From Alistipes onderdonkii (GTDB taxonomy: Bacteria > Bacteroidota > Bacteroidia > Bacteroidales > Rikenellaceae): DNA of 64,000 nucleotides. Where the stretch lies: NCBI RefSeq assembly GCF_025145285.1, contig NZ_CP102251.1:372001-436000 (forward strand), given 5' to 3'. Positions 20,646 through 30,432 of this stretch are shown one piece after another (positions within the stretch are counted from its first letter, which is position 1; every line of letters starts with the position of its first letter). The notes under the pieces were generated by a model. It was not told the origin of the DNA. It ran no database searches and was given only the letters and a program-made list of their open reading frames with translations. The translations under genes were made by a program, and so were the position numbers.

Positions 20646-20711
20646 CCTCAGCGGCCACGCCGCAGACGAACCACACCCGCGCCGCAGGGCCGGGTTTAAC
20701 GACGACACGAT

Positions 20712-21167
20712 TTGCCGACAATCACCATATACACGGACGGTTCAGCGCTCGGGAACCCCGGGCCGGGAGGCTACGGCGCGGTACTCCTTTCGGGGCGGCA
20801 CCGCAAGGAGCTGTCGCAGGGATTCCGCCTGACGACCAACAACCGCATGGAGCTCATGGCCGTCTGCGTGGCGCTCGAGGCGCTCAAGTTCGACGGGTCG
20901 GACGTCACCGTGTATTCCGATTCGAAATACGTCGTGGATGCCGTGACGAAAGGCTGGGTCTTCGGCTGGGTGAAAAAACAGTTCGCCGGTAAGAAAAACC
21001 CCGACCTGTGGATGCGCTTCCTGCGCGTGTACCGGCATCACAATGTCCGCTTCGTCTGGGTCAAGGGGCACGCCGACACGGTGGAGAACAACCGCTGCGA
21101 CCAACTGGCGGTCGCTGCCGCCAACGACAAGGCGCATTTACTGGAAGATACGGGTTACGAACCCTGA
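20712..21167 (+). CDS. rnhA: Ribonuclease HI
   Basis: 151 aa. Degrades the RNA strand of RNA-DNA hybrids. Begins with TTG, giving MPTITIYTDGSALGNPGPGG, with the first catalytic Asp; the others are in TTNNRMELMAVCVALEAL (Glu), VYSDSKYVVDA (Asp) and VKGHADTVENNRCDQLA (His, Asp). Full length. Confidence 0.95.
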   Translation: MPTITIYTDGSALGNPGPGGYGAVLLSGRHRKELSQGFRLTTNNRMELMAVCVALEALKFDGSDVTVYSDSKYVVDAVTKGWVFGWVKKQFAGKKNPDLWMRFLRVYRHHNVRFVWVKGHADTVENNRCDQLAVAAANDKAHLLEDTGYEP

Positions 21168-21168
21168 A

Positions 21169-21204
21169 AAGGGGCGGACGGCATGTCCGCCCCTTCGTTT
21201 TTTA
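21169..21204 (+). terminator. rnhA terminator
   Basis: AAGGGGCGGAC / GTCCGCCCCTT with a GCAT-type loop, then CGTTTTTT. Confidence 0.85.
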
Positions 21205-21269
21205 GGTTCTAAATTCCCCGGAACTTCGCACTTTTAAGCCGGGAGTTCAGAATTTCACATTATTATTTC

Positions 21270-21277
21270 TATCTTTG
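21270..21277 (+). promoter_or_regulatory. -7 box for the ABC exporter gene
   Basis: TATCTTTG, 38 bp before the ATG; -33 weak. Confidence 0.55.
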
Positions 21278-21315
21278 TCCCGATTATCACATAACCTGCA
21301 AATAATCCGCCCGTA

Positions 21316-23145
21316 ATGTTTAAAATATACATGAGGCTCCTGGGTTTCGCCCGACCCATCCGCAAATACGCCATCCCCTATTTCTTCTACTCACTTTTCT
21401 ACGCGCTGTTCAATTCGCTCACGTTCCTGCTGATCATGCCGATCCTCAAGACGATGTTCGATGCGGATTACACGTTCGTATACGTGGAGAAGCTCCCCCC
21501 GCTGGCGTTCAACCAGGAATACCTGACGGCACTGTTCAACTTCACCTATTCGCACCTGTTCACCGAATACAACCCCGAAAACGTCCTGCTGCTGCTGGCC
21601 ATCGTCACCATTTTCGTGAGCCTGCTGAGCAACCTGTTCCGCTACATGGGGGCCTGGACGGTCGAGAACATGCGCACCCGCACCCTGCAGCGCATGCGCA
21701 ACGAGATGTTCTCCAAAGTCGTGGACATGAACGTGGGCTATTTCAGCGACCAGCGCAAGGGCGACATCATCTCGAAGATCACTTCGGACGTCGGCGTGGT
21801 GCAGTTCTGCATCACCAACACATTGCAGGTAGCTTTCCGCGAGCCGTTCCTCATCATCGGTTATACGGTCATGATGGTCGCCATCTCGTGGGAGCTGGCA
21901 CTCTTCTCGGTGCTTTTCCTGCCCGTCGTAGCACTGATCATCGGCAGCATCGTCAAGCGCCTGCGCCATCCCGCGCGGACAAGCCAGCAGCGCATGGGCG
22001 AACTGGTCTCGACGCTCGACGAATCGCTGTCGGGCATCAAGGTCATCAAGAGCTACAATGCCACGGGATACGTCAAGCAGAAATTCTACGACCTGAGCGA
22101 AGACCTGGCGCGGCTGACCCTTTCGATGGCCCGCCGCCAGCAGCTGGCTTCGCCGATGAGCGAATTCCTGGGCATCTCGGCCGTAGGCGTCATCCTGGTA
22201 TTCGGAGGTTCGCTCGTATTCAAGGACGCGCTCAGCCCCGAAGGCTTCATCGCCTTCATCGCCATGTTCTCGCAGATAACGCGCCCGGTGCGCACGTTCA
22301 TCGACCAGTTCTCCAACATCAACCAGGGTATCGCCGCCGGCGAACGCATCTTCTCGATCATCGACGCCCAGAGCGAAATCCAGGACAAGCCCGGGGCGAT
22401 CGAACTCGACGGGCTGAAAGACAAGATCGAATTCCGGGACATCCACTTCTCGTACGACGGCAGCCGCGAGGTGATCGAAGGCATCTCGTTCGAGATCAAG
22501 CGCGGCGAGACCGTGGCCCTGGTAGGCCCTTCGGGCGGAGGCAAGTCGACCCTCAGCGAACTCATACCGCGTTTCTACGACGTAAAGGCGGGAGACATCC
22601 TGATCGACGGGGTTTCGGTGCGCGACTACACGCAGGACAGCCTGCGCGCCCACATGAGCGTCGTGGCGCAGGACACCGTGCTTTTCAACGACACCATCGA
22701 AGGCAACATCGCCATGGGCAAGGCCGGGGCCACGCACGAAGAGATCGTCGAGGCTGCCCGGATCGCCAATGCCGACTGCTTCATACAGGAAGCCCCCGAA
22801 GGCTACCAGACCAACATCGGCGACCGGGGCGTCAAACTCTCGGGAGGCCAGCGCCAGCGGCTTTCGATCGCACGCGCCGTACTGAAGAACCCTGAGATAC
22901 TGATCCTCGACGAGGCCACCTCGGCACTCGATACGGAGAGCGAAAAACTCGTGCAGGATGCCCTCAACAAGCTGCTCGTCGGCCGCACGTCGGTGGTTAT
23001 CGCCCACCGCCTGTCGACGATCCACAACGCCGACAAGATCATCGTCGTCGACCACGGCCGCGTGGCCGAGCAGGGCACCCACACCGAACTGCTCGCAAAG
23101 GGCGGCATCTATGCCAAACTGATCGAATTGCAGTCGTTCGACTAA
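21316..23145 (+). CDS. MsbA-like ABC exporter (fused membrane and ATPase domains)
   Basis: 609 aa. Six-helix membrane domain (about 15-320) followed by an ATPase with Walker A GPSGGGKST, signature LSGGQRQR, Walker B ILILDEATSALD and the H-loop IAHRLST. This half-transporter form acts as a homodimer; lipid A-core or phospholipid flipping (MsbA) is the likely job given one strong match type, but drug exporters look the same. The large loop between helices one and two is longer than in E. coli MsbA. Confidence 0.9.
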   Translation: MFKIYMRLLGFARPIRKYAIPYFFYSLFYALFNSLTFLLIMPILKTMFDADYTFVYVEKLPPLAFNQEYLTALFNFTYSHLFTEYNPENVLLLLAIVTIFVSLLSNLFRYMGAWTVENMRTRTLQRMRNEMFSKVVDMNVGYFSDQRKGDIISKITSDVGVVQFCITNTLQVAFREPFLIIGYTVMMVAISWELALFSVLFLPVVALIIGSIVKRLRHPARTSQQRMGELVSTLDESLSGIKVIKSYNATGYVKQKFYDLSEDLARLTLSMARRQQLASPMSEFLGISAVGVILVFGGSLVFKDALSPEGFIAFIAMFSQITRPVRTFIDQFSNINQGIAAGERIFSIIDAQSEIQDKPGAIELDGLKDKIEFRDIHFSYDGSREVIEGISFEIKRGETVALVGPSGGGKSTLSELIPRFYDVKAGDILIDGVSVRDYTQDSLRAHMSVVAQDTVLFNDTIEGNIAMGKAGATHEEIVEAARIANADCFIQEAPEGYQTNIGDRGVKLSGGQRQRLSIARAVLKNPEILILDEATSALDTESEKLVQDALNKLLVGRTSVVIAHRLSTIHNADKIIVVDHGRVAEQGTHTELLAKGGIYAKLIELQSFD

Positions 23146-23163
23146 AAATGCCGGCATGTACCG

Positions 23164-23712
23164 ATGAGAGGCGAAAAGGAAAAAATGCTGGCGGGCGAAT
23201 GGTTCGACCCGCATGATGCGGAGCTGACGGCCGACCGCGACCGTGCCACGCGCCTGATGCATCGCCTCAACGTCGAATGCTGCGGCCATGACGACGACTA
23301 CCGCGCCACGCTCGGGGAATTATGCCCCAACGTGCGGGGGTTCATCCGCGAACCTTTCCACTGCGACTACGGCTACAACATCCACATGGGCGAAGGTTCC
23401 TTCGTCAATTTCGACTGCGTCTTCCTCGACCTGGCACCGATACGCATCGGCTGCGGGACGCTCATAGGCCCCAAAGTGCAGCTGCTCACGGCGCACCACC
23501 CGTTCGACGCCGCAACACGCGGAACGGCCCTCGAAGCAGGCAAGCCCATCGTCATCGGCGACCACTGCTGGCTGGGCGGCGGGGTGATCGTATGCCCGGG
23601 CGTCACGATCGGCGACAGGGCGGTCATCGGGGCGGGGTCGGTCGTCACCCGAGATATCCCGGCGGATTCGGTCGCGGCAGGCAACCCTGCACGCATCATC
23701 CGGACGCTCTAA
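23164..23712 (+). CDS. Maltose/galactoside O-acetyltransferase-like hexapeptide protein
   Basis: 182 aa. An N-terminal Maa domain (MLAGEWFDPHDAELTADRDR) precedes a left-handed beta helix of hexapeptide repeats with the acetyl-CoA site elements NFDCVFLD, LTAHHPFDA (catalytic His) and IGDHCWLGGGVIVCPGVTIG. Transfers acetyl from CoA to a sugar; the exact sugar is not predictable. 18 bp after the ABC exporter, probably same transcript. Confidence 0.9.
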   Translation: MRGEKEKMLAGEWFDPHDAELTADRDRATRLMHRLNVECCGHDDDYRATLGELCPNVRGFIREPFHCDYGYNIHMGEGSFVNFDCVFLDLAPIRIGCGTLIGPKVQLLTAHHPFDAATRGTALEAGKPIVIGDHCWLGGGVIVCPGVTIGDRAVIGAGSVVTRDIPADSVAAGNPARIIRTL

Positions 23713-23737
23713 ATATCCCCTGACATCCTTTTGCGCC

Positions 23738-26010
23738 ATGTTCACACCCTACACACCGAATTTCCAATCCCTGATGCTCATGCTGGACGCCGCCCACATG
23801 GGTTGGTGGAAGGCGAATTTCCAAACCGGAGAACTGTATGTCTCCGAATATATCGCCAGGCTGCTGGGGCTCGACGGCGACAAAATCCGGATCGGCCAAC
23901 TGACGCACCTGATCCGTGAAGACTACCGGATGCCGATCCACAACGAGTTCATGGCGCTCAAGGTCAGCAGCAAATTCGACAGGACATTCCCGGTCGAACT
24001 TCCCGAGGGCGAAGTCTGGCTCCATGCCCAGCTCGTCGGACGGCAGACCGACCCCGATACGGGCACGCACCTTTTCGGCTACATGCAGCGCGTCCCCGTG
24101 CACGACCGGCGCGAAGCCGAAATCCTGACGCTCGAAAACAACTACCACACGGTCGTGAAGGAGAACAAGCACATGGACGTGCTGCTCGACCACCTGCCGA
24201 TCGGGTATTTCCGCATCCGGTCCGGCTGCTTTACGACAGCGACGGACGCGCCATCGACTACCTTTTCCTCTCGGTCAACCGCGCGGCGCAGCAAATCGTG
24301 GGGATAGCGCCGGATGCATATACCGACAAGACGGCGCGCGAAGCCGGCCTGCCCGTCGATGCCCATATCGACAAGCTCGCGCACATCCGCATCGGCGACT
24401 ACAAGGTTTGCGAATGGTTCGCGGAAAAGACCAGGCGGCATTGCCGCAGTTTCCTGTACAATACGCCCAACGACGAAACCGAGCTCGTGATCCTCACGCT
24501 CGACATCACCGACGCCGTAACGGCGCACAAGGCACTGGACGAGCAGGAAAAACTGTTGCGCAACATCATCCAGAACGCCCCCGTCGGCATCGAGATCTAC
24601 AACCACCGGGGACGGCTCATCGACATCAACACCTGCGACCTGGAAATGTTCGGGGTGAAAGATCCCGGCAAAATACGCGGGCTCAACCTGTTCGACAACC
24701 CCAATTTCCCGGAGGAGACGAAAATCCGCATCCAGCACGGCGAAAGTGCGGATTTCACCGCCCGTTACGAGTTCGGGAAACTCGACGGCTACTACGAAAG
24801 CACGCGCCCGGGGCATTTCGACTGGACGGGGCGCATACGCTGCCTGTACGACGACCGGGGCGAACTCACCCACTACCTGCTCATCAATATCGACAACACC
24901 GAATTGCGGCAGATACAGAACCGGGTCTCGGAATTCGAAGCCCTGTTCCGCATCATCTCCGAATATGCCCAGGTAGGATATGCCAACTACAACCTCTACA
25001 ACAAAGAGGGCTATGCGCAAAACGTATGGCTGCGCAACTACGGGGAAGCCGACTCGGCGCAGATCAGCGACGTGATCGGCAAATACCGCCACATCCACCC
25101 CGAAGACCGCAAAATCCTGCTCGATCTGCTGGCGCGCTTCTCTGCGGGTGAAGTGCAGTCGGCAACAGCCATCTGCCGCGTGCTGCACGACGACGGCCGG
25201 AAAACCTGGATCAAGACCCACCTCATCTGCCGGGACTACCGCCCCGGGGAACAGATCATCGACATGCTGGGGATCAATTACGACATCACGGCACTCAAGC
25301 AGACCGAACAGGAACTGATCGCCGCCAAGGAGCGCGCCGAGGAGTCCAACAAGCTCAAATCGGCCTTCCTGGCCAACATGAGCCACGAAATCCGCACGCC
25401 GCTCAACGCGATCGTAGGCTTTTCGGAACTGATGGCTACGGAGGCCGACCCCGACCAGCGCAAAGAGTTCGCCGACCTGATCCTGACGAACAACACCCTG
25501 TTGCTGCAAATCATCTCCGACGTACTCGACCTGGCCCGGATCGAATCGGGACGCATAGAGATCGTCCGCACGGAATTCGACGCCCGCGACTTTTGCCGCG
25601 AGGTGGCCGAGACATTCCGCCTGCAAGTGGCCGAAGGGGTCGTCCTGCGGCTGGAAGACGGCCTGCCCCGGCTCCCGCTCGAGGGTTACAGGCAGGGGCT
25701 GCACCAGATACTCGGCAACTTCATGCGCAATGCCGTGAAATTCACGACAAAAGGTTCGATAACGATCGGGTTCTCGCAACGCCCGGGATGGGTGCGGTTC
25801 TACGTCCGCGATACGGGCATCGGCATCCCCGAGGAGGAGCGCGCCAAGATTTTCGACCGGTTCTACAAGGTCGACACCTTCACGCAGGGCACCGGGCTCG
25901 GGCTGCCGATCTGCAAGAACATCGCCGAACAGCTCGGCGGCCGTATCGGCGTCGATTCCGCCGTCGGCGCGGGGTCGTGCTTCTGGGTCGAAATCCCGGC
26001 CGGGGAATAG
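23738..26010 (+). pseudogene. PAS-domain sensor histidine kinase interrupted by a frameshift
   Basis: Two reading frames together make one soluble kinase of about 757 residues. The first runs from 23738 and loses homology after GYFRI near 24220; the second resumes as RLLYDSDGRAIDYLFLSVNR in the -1 frame without a gap in sense, which points to one missing base around 24215-24225. Domain order: PAS (about 15-125), PAS after the break (AAQQIVGIAPDAY), a third (LLRNIIQNAPVGIEIYNHRG), a fourth (FRIISEYAQVGYANYN), HisKA with SHEIRTPLNAIVGF (His about 548) and HATPase with VRDTGIGIPEEE and GTGLGLPICKNIAEQLGG. No membrane segment or receiver domain. Either a real inactivation or a base-calling error. 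Confidence 0.85.
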
Positions 26011-26052
26011 CCCGCGCCGGGCAGATGCCGCCACGGACGGAATGGGCGCAAT

Positions 26053-26086
26053 TTTGCGTGCTTTTCAAATCTTTTTTATATCTTTG
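26053..26086 (+). promoter_or_regulatory. ileS promoter
   Basis: TTTG at 26053-26056 and TATCTTTG at 26079-26086, 22 bp apart, 85 bp before the ATG. Confidence 0.65.
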
Positions 26087-26171
26087 CAAGTTGTCGGAAA
26101 AAGAGTAGTCTTTCCGGCACTTCCGGCCATGCCGGCGTACGACCCCGAACGAAATAAAAAACACATATACC

Positions 26172-29100
26172 ATGAAATTCAATGAGTATAAAGGCCTCGA
26201 CCTGGCCCAGATAGCCGCCGACGTGCTCGGCGAATGGGACGCCCGCGACACATTCCACAAGAGCATCACCACGCGCGAGGGGCACCCCGCGTTCGTATTC
26301 TACGAAGGCCCCCCGTCGGCCAACGGGATGCCCGGCATCCACCATGTCATGGCCCGCACGATCAAGGACGTCTTTTGCCGCTACAAGACGCAGCAGGGGT
26401 ATCTCGTGCACCGCAAGGCGGGCTGGGATACGCACGGGCTTCCCGTGGAGCTGGGCGTCGAAAAGAAGCTCGGCATCACCAAGGAAGACATCGGCAGGAA
26501 GATTTCGATCGAGGAGTACAACCGCACCTGCCGCGAGGCCGTCATGGAATTCACGGGGGCGTGGGAAGACCTGACCCGCAAGATGGGGTACTGGGTCAAC
26601 ATGGACGATCCGTACATCACCTACGACAACAAATATATCGAAACCCTGTGGTGGCTGCTCAAACAGCTTTTCGACAAGGGTCTGCTCTATAAGGGCTATA
26701 CGATCCAGCCCTACTCGCCGGCGGCGGGCACGGGGCTTTCGACGCACGAGCTGAACCAGCCGGGCTGCTACCGCGACGTGAAGGATACGACATGCACGTC
26801 GCAGTTCAGGATCATCCGCGACGCGAAAAGCGAAAAGCTCTTCGGCGATGTCGAGGGGACGCTCTATTTCCTGGCGTGGACGACCACGCCGTGGACCTTG
26901 CCTTCGAACACCGCGCTGGCCGTAGGCCCCGCGATCGAATACGTCAAGGTCAAGTGCCGCAACCCCTACACCGAAGAGCCGCAGACGGTCATCCTCGCCA
27001 AAGACCTCGTCGCATCGTACTTCACCAAGAAGATGGAGGGAACCTACCAGATCACGGGAGAAAGCTGGATGGGGCCCGAACTGGAGGGCATCCGTTACGA
27101 GCAGCTGATCCCCTGGGTAAAGCCGATGGGCGACGCGTTCCGCGTGATCATAGGCGACTATGTGACTACGTCGGACGGTACGGGCATCGTGCACATCGCA
27201 CCGACGTTCGGCGCCGACGACGACCGCGTGGCACGCATCGCGGGCATCGCCCCCCTGTTCATGGTAGACAAGGCCGGCAAAAACCAGCCGATGGTCGACA
27301 AACAGGGCAGGTTCTTCAGGCTCGAAGACCTCGACCCGGCATTCGTCGAGCAGAACGTCGACGTCGAAAAATACAAGGAGTATGCGGGCCGCTACGTCAA
27401 GAACGCCTACGACCCGGAGATCGCCTGCGATGCCGAGACGACGCTCGACATCGACCTGGCCGTGATGCTGAAAGCCCAGAACAAGGCATTCAAGATCGAA
27501 AAGCATACCCACTCCTACCCCCACTGCTGGCGTACGGACAAGCCGGTGCTCTACTACCCGCTCGATTCGTGGTTCATCCGCACCACGGCGCTGCGCGAGC
27601 GGATGATCGAGCTGAACAAGACGATCCGCTGGAAACCCGAATCGACCGGGACGGGCCGTTTCGGCAAATGGCTCGAAGGGCTGGTGGACTGGAACCTTTC
27701 GCGCTCGCGCTTCTGGGGCACTCCGCTGCCGGTATGGGCTACGGAGGATTACTCGGAGCTGAAGTGCATCGGTTCGATCGGGGAGCTGATGGGCGAGATC
27801 GAAAAGTCGATTGCCGCAGGCTTCATGAAGGAGAACCCCTTCAAGAACTTCAAGGTCGGCGACATGTCGAAGGAGAACTACTCGACCCGCAATATCGACC
27901 TGCACCGTCCCTATGTGGACAATATCGTACTCGTGTCGTCGAAAGGCGAGCCGATGAAGCGCGAAAGCGATCTGATCGACGTGTGGTTCGACTCGGGTGC
28001 CATGCCGTACGCGCAGCTGCACTATCCGTTCGAGAACGGCGGCGACTATTTCAAGTCGGTCTACCCGGCCGATTTCATCGCCGAAGGCGTCGACCAGACG
28101 CGCGGCTGGTTCTTCACGCTGCATGCCATCGCCTCGATGCTCTTCGACTCGGTAGCCTTCAGGAACATCATTTCGAACGGGCTGGTGTTGGACAAGAACG
28201 GCAACAAGATGTCGAAGCGCCTGGGCAACGGCGTCGACCCGTTCGAGGTACTCGCAACCTACGGGGCCGACGCCACGCGCTGGTACATGATCTCCAACTC
28301 GCAGCCGTGGGACAACCTCAAGTTCGACAAGGACGGCGTGGACGAAGTACGCCGCAAGTTCTTCGGGACGCTCTATAACACCTACTCGTTCTTCGCGCTC
28401 TACGCCAATGTGGACGGATTTACGGGCAAGGAGCCGGAAGTCCCCGTGGAGAAGCGACCGGAGATCGACCGGTGGATCATTTCGCTGCTCAATACGCTCG
28501 TCAAGGAGGTAACCCGCTCGCTCGAGGATTACGACCCGACCCCGGCGGCACGCGCCATCCAGGAGTTCGTGGGCGAAAACCTCTCGAACTGGTACGTGCG
28601 CCTGAACCGCAAGCGCTTCTGGGGCGGCGGTATGAACGAGGACAAACTGGCGGCCTACCAGACGCTCTACACCTGCCTGGAGACCGTTTCGATGCTCGCG
28701 GCACCGTTCGCACCCTTCATCTCCGACCGCATCTTCCGCGACCTGAATGCCGTCAGCGGCCGCCACGCGGACGAGTCGGTACACCTCTCGACCTTCCCGA
28801 AGGCCGACGAAAAGCTGATCGACGCCGACCTGGAGGAGATGATGTCCCTGGCACAGCGCGTATCGTCGATGGTGCTCGCCCTGCGCCGCAAGGTGTCGAT
28901 CAAGGTGCGCCAGCCGCTCACCAGAATTCTCATCCCGGTGCTCGACCCAGCCATGGCACAGCATATTTCGGCCGTGAAGAACCTCATCATGAACGAGGTG
29001 AACGTCAAGCAGGTCGAACTGATCGAGGACACCACGGGCATCATCACCAAGCGCATCAAGCCCAACTTCAAGACGCTGGGCCCGCGCTACGGCAAATACA

Positions 29101-29573
29101 TGAAGCAGATCGCCGCCATGACGGCGGAGTTCTCGCAGGAGCGTATCGCCCAGATCGAAGCCGCGGCCCAGACCGTACTCGACCTGGGGGATGAAAAAAT
29201 CACCGTGACCCCGGCCGATTTCGAGATCACCTCGGAGGACATGCCGGGATGGCTGGTAGCATCGGAAGGCAAACTTACCGTAGCGCTGGACATTACGCTG
29301 ACGGAAGAGCTCCGGGCGGAAGGCGTGGCACGCGAGTTGATAAACCGCATCCAAAATATCCGTAAGGACTCGGGATTCGAGGTGACGGACAAGATCCGCG
29401 TCGAGATCGAACAGAAGGAGTTCGTGGCCGGCGCGATCGCCAAATATGCCGGATATATCGCATCGCAGACGCTCGCCGTCGAGGTGAAAGCGGCCGCACG
29501 GCCCGAGGGAGGCGTGGTCGTGGATTCGGATGTCGACGACGAGCCGATCCGGATAGCCGTGACACGTATCTGA
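26172..29573 (+). CDS. ileS: Isoleucyl-tRNA synthetase
   Basis: 1133 aa, the long eukaryote-like form. HIGH equivalent PPSANGMPGIHHVMAR (about 45), WDTHGLPVELGVEKKLG, editing domain, KMSKS motif NKMSKRLGNGVDP (about 680), and a long C-terminal anticodon and extension region. This long type is the one often less sensitive to mupirocin; that is family knowledge, not visible here. Confidence 0.98.
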   Translation: MKFNEYKGLDLAQIAADVLGEWDARDTFHKSITTREGHPAFVFYEGPPSANGMPGIHHVMARTIKDVFCRYKTQQGYLVHRKAGWDTHGLPVELGVEKKLGITKEDIGRKISIEEYNRTCREAVMEFTGAWEDLTRKMGYWVNMDDPYITYDNKYIETLWWLLKQLFDKGLLYKGYTIQPYSPAAGTGLSTHELNQPGCYRDVKDTTCTSQFRIIRDAKSEKLFGDVEGTLYFLAWTTTPWTLPSNTALAVGPAIEYVKVKCRNPYTEEPQTVILAKDLVASYFTKKMEGTYQITGESWMGPELEGIRYEQLIPWVKPMGDAFRVIIGDYVTTSDGTGIVHIAPTFGADDDRVARIAGIAPLFMVDKAGKNQPMVDKQGRFFRLEDLDPAFVEQNVDVEKYKEYAGRYVKNAYDPEIACDAETTLDIDLAVMLKAQNKAFKIEKHTHSYPHCWRTDKPVLYYPLDSWFIRTTALRERMIELNKTIRWKPESTGTGRFGKWLEGLVDWNLSRSRFWGTPLPVWATEDYSELKCIGSIGELMGEIEKSIAAGFMKENPFKNFKVGDMSKENYSTRNIDLHRPYVDNIVLVSSKGEPMKRESDLIDVWFDSGAMPYAQLHYPFENGGDYFKSVYPADFIAEGVDQTRGWFFTLHAIASMLFDSVAFRNIISNGLVLDKNGNKMSKRLGNGVDPFEVLATYGADATRWYMISNSQPWDNLKFDKDGVDEVRRKFFGTLYNTYSFFALYANVDGFTGKEPEVPVEKRPEIDRWIISLLNTLVKEVTRSLEDYDPTPAARAIQEFVGENLSNWYVRLNRKRFWGGGMNEDKLAAYQTLYTCLETVSMLAAPFAPFISDRIFRDLNAVSGRHADESVHLSTFPKADEKLIDADLEEMMSLAQRVSSMVLALRRKVSIKVRQPLTRILIPVLDPAMAQHISAVKNLIMNEVNVKQVELIEDTTGIITKRIKPNFKTLGPRYGKYMKQIAAMTAEFSQERIAQIEAAAQTVLDLGDEKITVTPADFEITSEDMPGWLVASEGKLTVALDITLTEELRAEGVARELINRIQNIRKDSGFEVTDKIRVEIEQKEFVAGAIAKYAGYIASQTLAVEVKAAARPEGGVVVDSDVDDEPIRIAVTRI

Positions 29574-29736
29574 CGGGCGGCTAAGGCGGCAAATCCGCTT
29601 CGGGAAACGGCAAATGCGTCTTGCTGAGAACGATATAAAGGGTGCGTCCGGACGATATCGTAGATAACGATATAAAATTTGGTGTTTACGGAAAAATTGT
29701 TTAATTTTACATAAAACCAACAAGGAAAAGACGACT

Positions 29737-30117
29737 ATGGCAGACGAAAGAACCAGATACAGCGACGCCGAACTCGAAGAGTTCAAGCAGCTCATCCTGA
29801 AAAAGCTTGAGAATGCGCGCGCGGACTATGAGCTGCTGCGCGCCACGATCACCCACACGGCTGATAACGACACGGAGGATACGTCCCCGACGTTCAAAGT
29901 CCTCGAAGAGGGCGCAGCGACCCTCTCGAAAGAGGAGAGCGGACGTCTGGCGGCCCACCAGATGAAATTCATACGGAACCTGGAGATGGCTCTCGTGCGC
30001 ATCGAAAATAAGACCTACGGCATCTGCAAGACCACTGGCAAGCTCATCCCTAAGGAGCGGCTGATGAAAGTGCCGCACGCCACCGAGTGCATCGAAGCCA
30101 AAGAGGGGCGCAGGTAA
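29737..30117 (+). CDS. DksA/TraR-family protein with degenerate zinc finger
   Basis: 126 aa. A predicted helical hairpin (YSDAELEEFKQLILKKLENA to about residue 95) is followed by the TraR/DksA C-terminal segment YGICKTTGKLIPKERLMKVP and HATECIEAK. Only one Cys of each expected CxxC pair is left (CKTT and HATEC), as in many Bacteroidetes members, so zinc binding is doubtful. DksA-type proteins bind the RNA polymerase secondary channel; here a transcription-factor role is inferred. The start at 29737 follows the usual MADERTRYSDAEL form. Confidence 0.85.
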   Translation: MADERTRYSDAELEEFKQLILKKLENARADYELLRATITHTADNDTEDTSPTFKVLEEGAATLSKEESGRLAAHQMKFIRNLEMALVRIENKTYGICKTTGKLIPKERLMKVPHATECIEAKEGRR

Positions 30118-30139
30118 TCCTGCAAACCGGGCATGGCAG

Positions 30140-30170
30140 AAAAAAGACGACTTTCTCAGTCGTCTTTTTT
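30140..30170 (+). terminator. Terminator after the DksA-like gene
   Basis: AAAAAAGACGACT / AGTCGTCTTTTTT around TTCTC; a strong T run. Confidence 0.9.
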
Positions 30171-30200
30171 ATTCGGGCCCGGTCGTCTGTCCCGGCACAT

Positions 30201-30320
30201 GCCCGCCGACAGGCAGCCGCTATGTCAGCCGCAACGGCTGCAGGATCGACGGTCTTCACAACAGCCGCAATGACAGCTGCCTTAACAGGTGCATTGTCAG
30301 TCTCAACGGCAGGGCATACC
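30201..30320. repeat. Degenerate 12-bp tandem repeat
   Basis: Ten units in exact 12-bp register, consensus near nCAGCCGCAATG; clearest are GCAGCCGCTATG (30213), TCAGCCGCAACG (30225), ACAGCCGCAATG (30261), ACAGCTGCCTTA (30273) and ACAGGTGCATTG (30285). The rest of the 30118-30432 gap holds only a terminator and a promoter. A 12-bp period encodes an Ala/Thr-rich four-residue pattern in one frame, but no gene is credible. Confidence 0.6.
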
Positions 30321-30419
30321 GGTACCCGACACCGTTCGGTTTTTCGCCGGGAGTAACTCCTGCCAGCGTGAGACTGCATTTTAGCGGGTTCCAGCGCACT
30401 TTTTCATCAAAAAATACGT

Positions 30420-30427
30420 TATCTTTG
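30420..30427 (+). promoter_or_regulatory. -7 box five bases before the ATG of the barrel gene
   Basis: TATCTTTG is an exact -7 box; the ATG follows after five bases, so the transcript would be almost leaderless. Confidence 0.6.
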
Positions 30428-30432
30428 AAGAT

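Noticed and set aside
26076..29795. A 1239-codon minus-strand open frame
   Set aside because: Antisense to ileS, whose motifs are complete; no recognisable domain.
30087..30356. An Ala/Thr-rich 89-codon frame
   Set aside because: Begins inside the DksA-like gene, runs through its terminator and owes its pattern to the 12-bp repeat.
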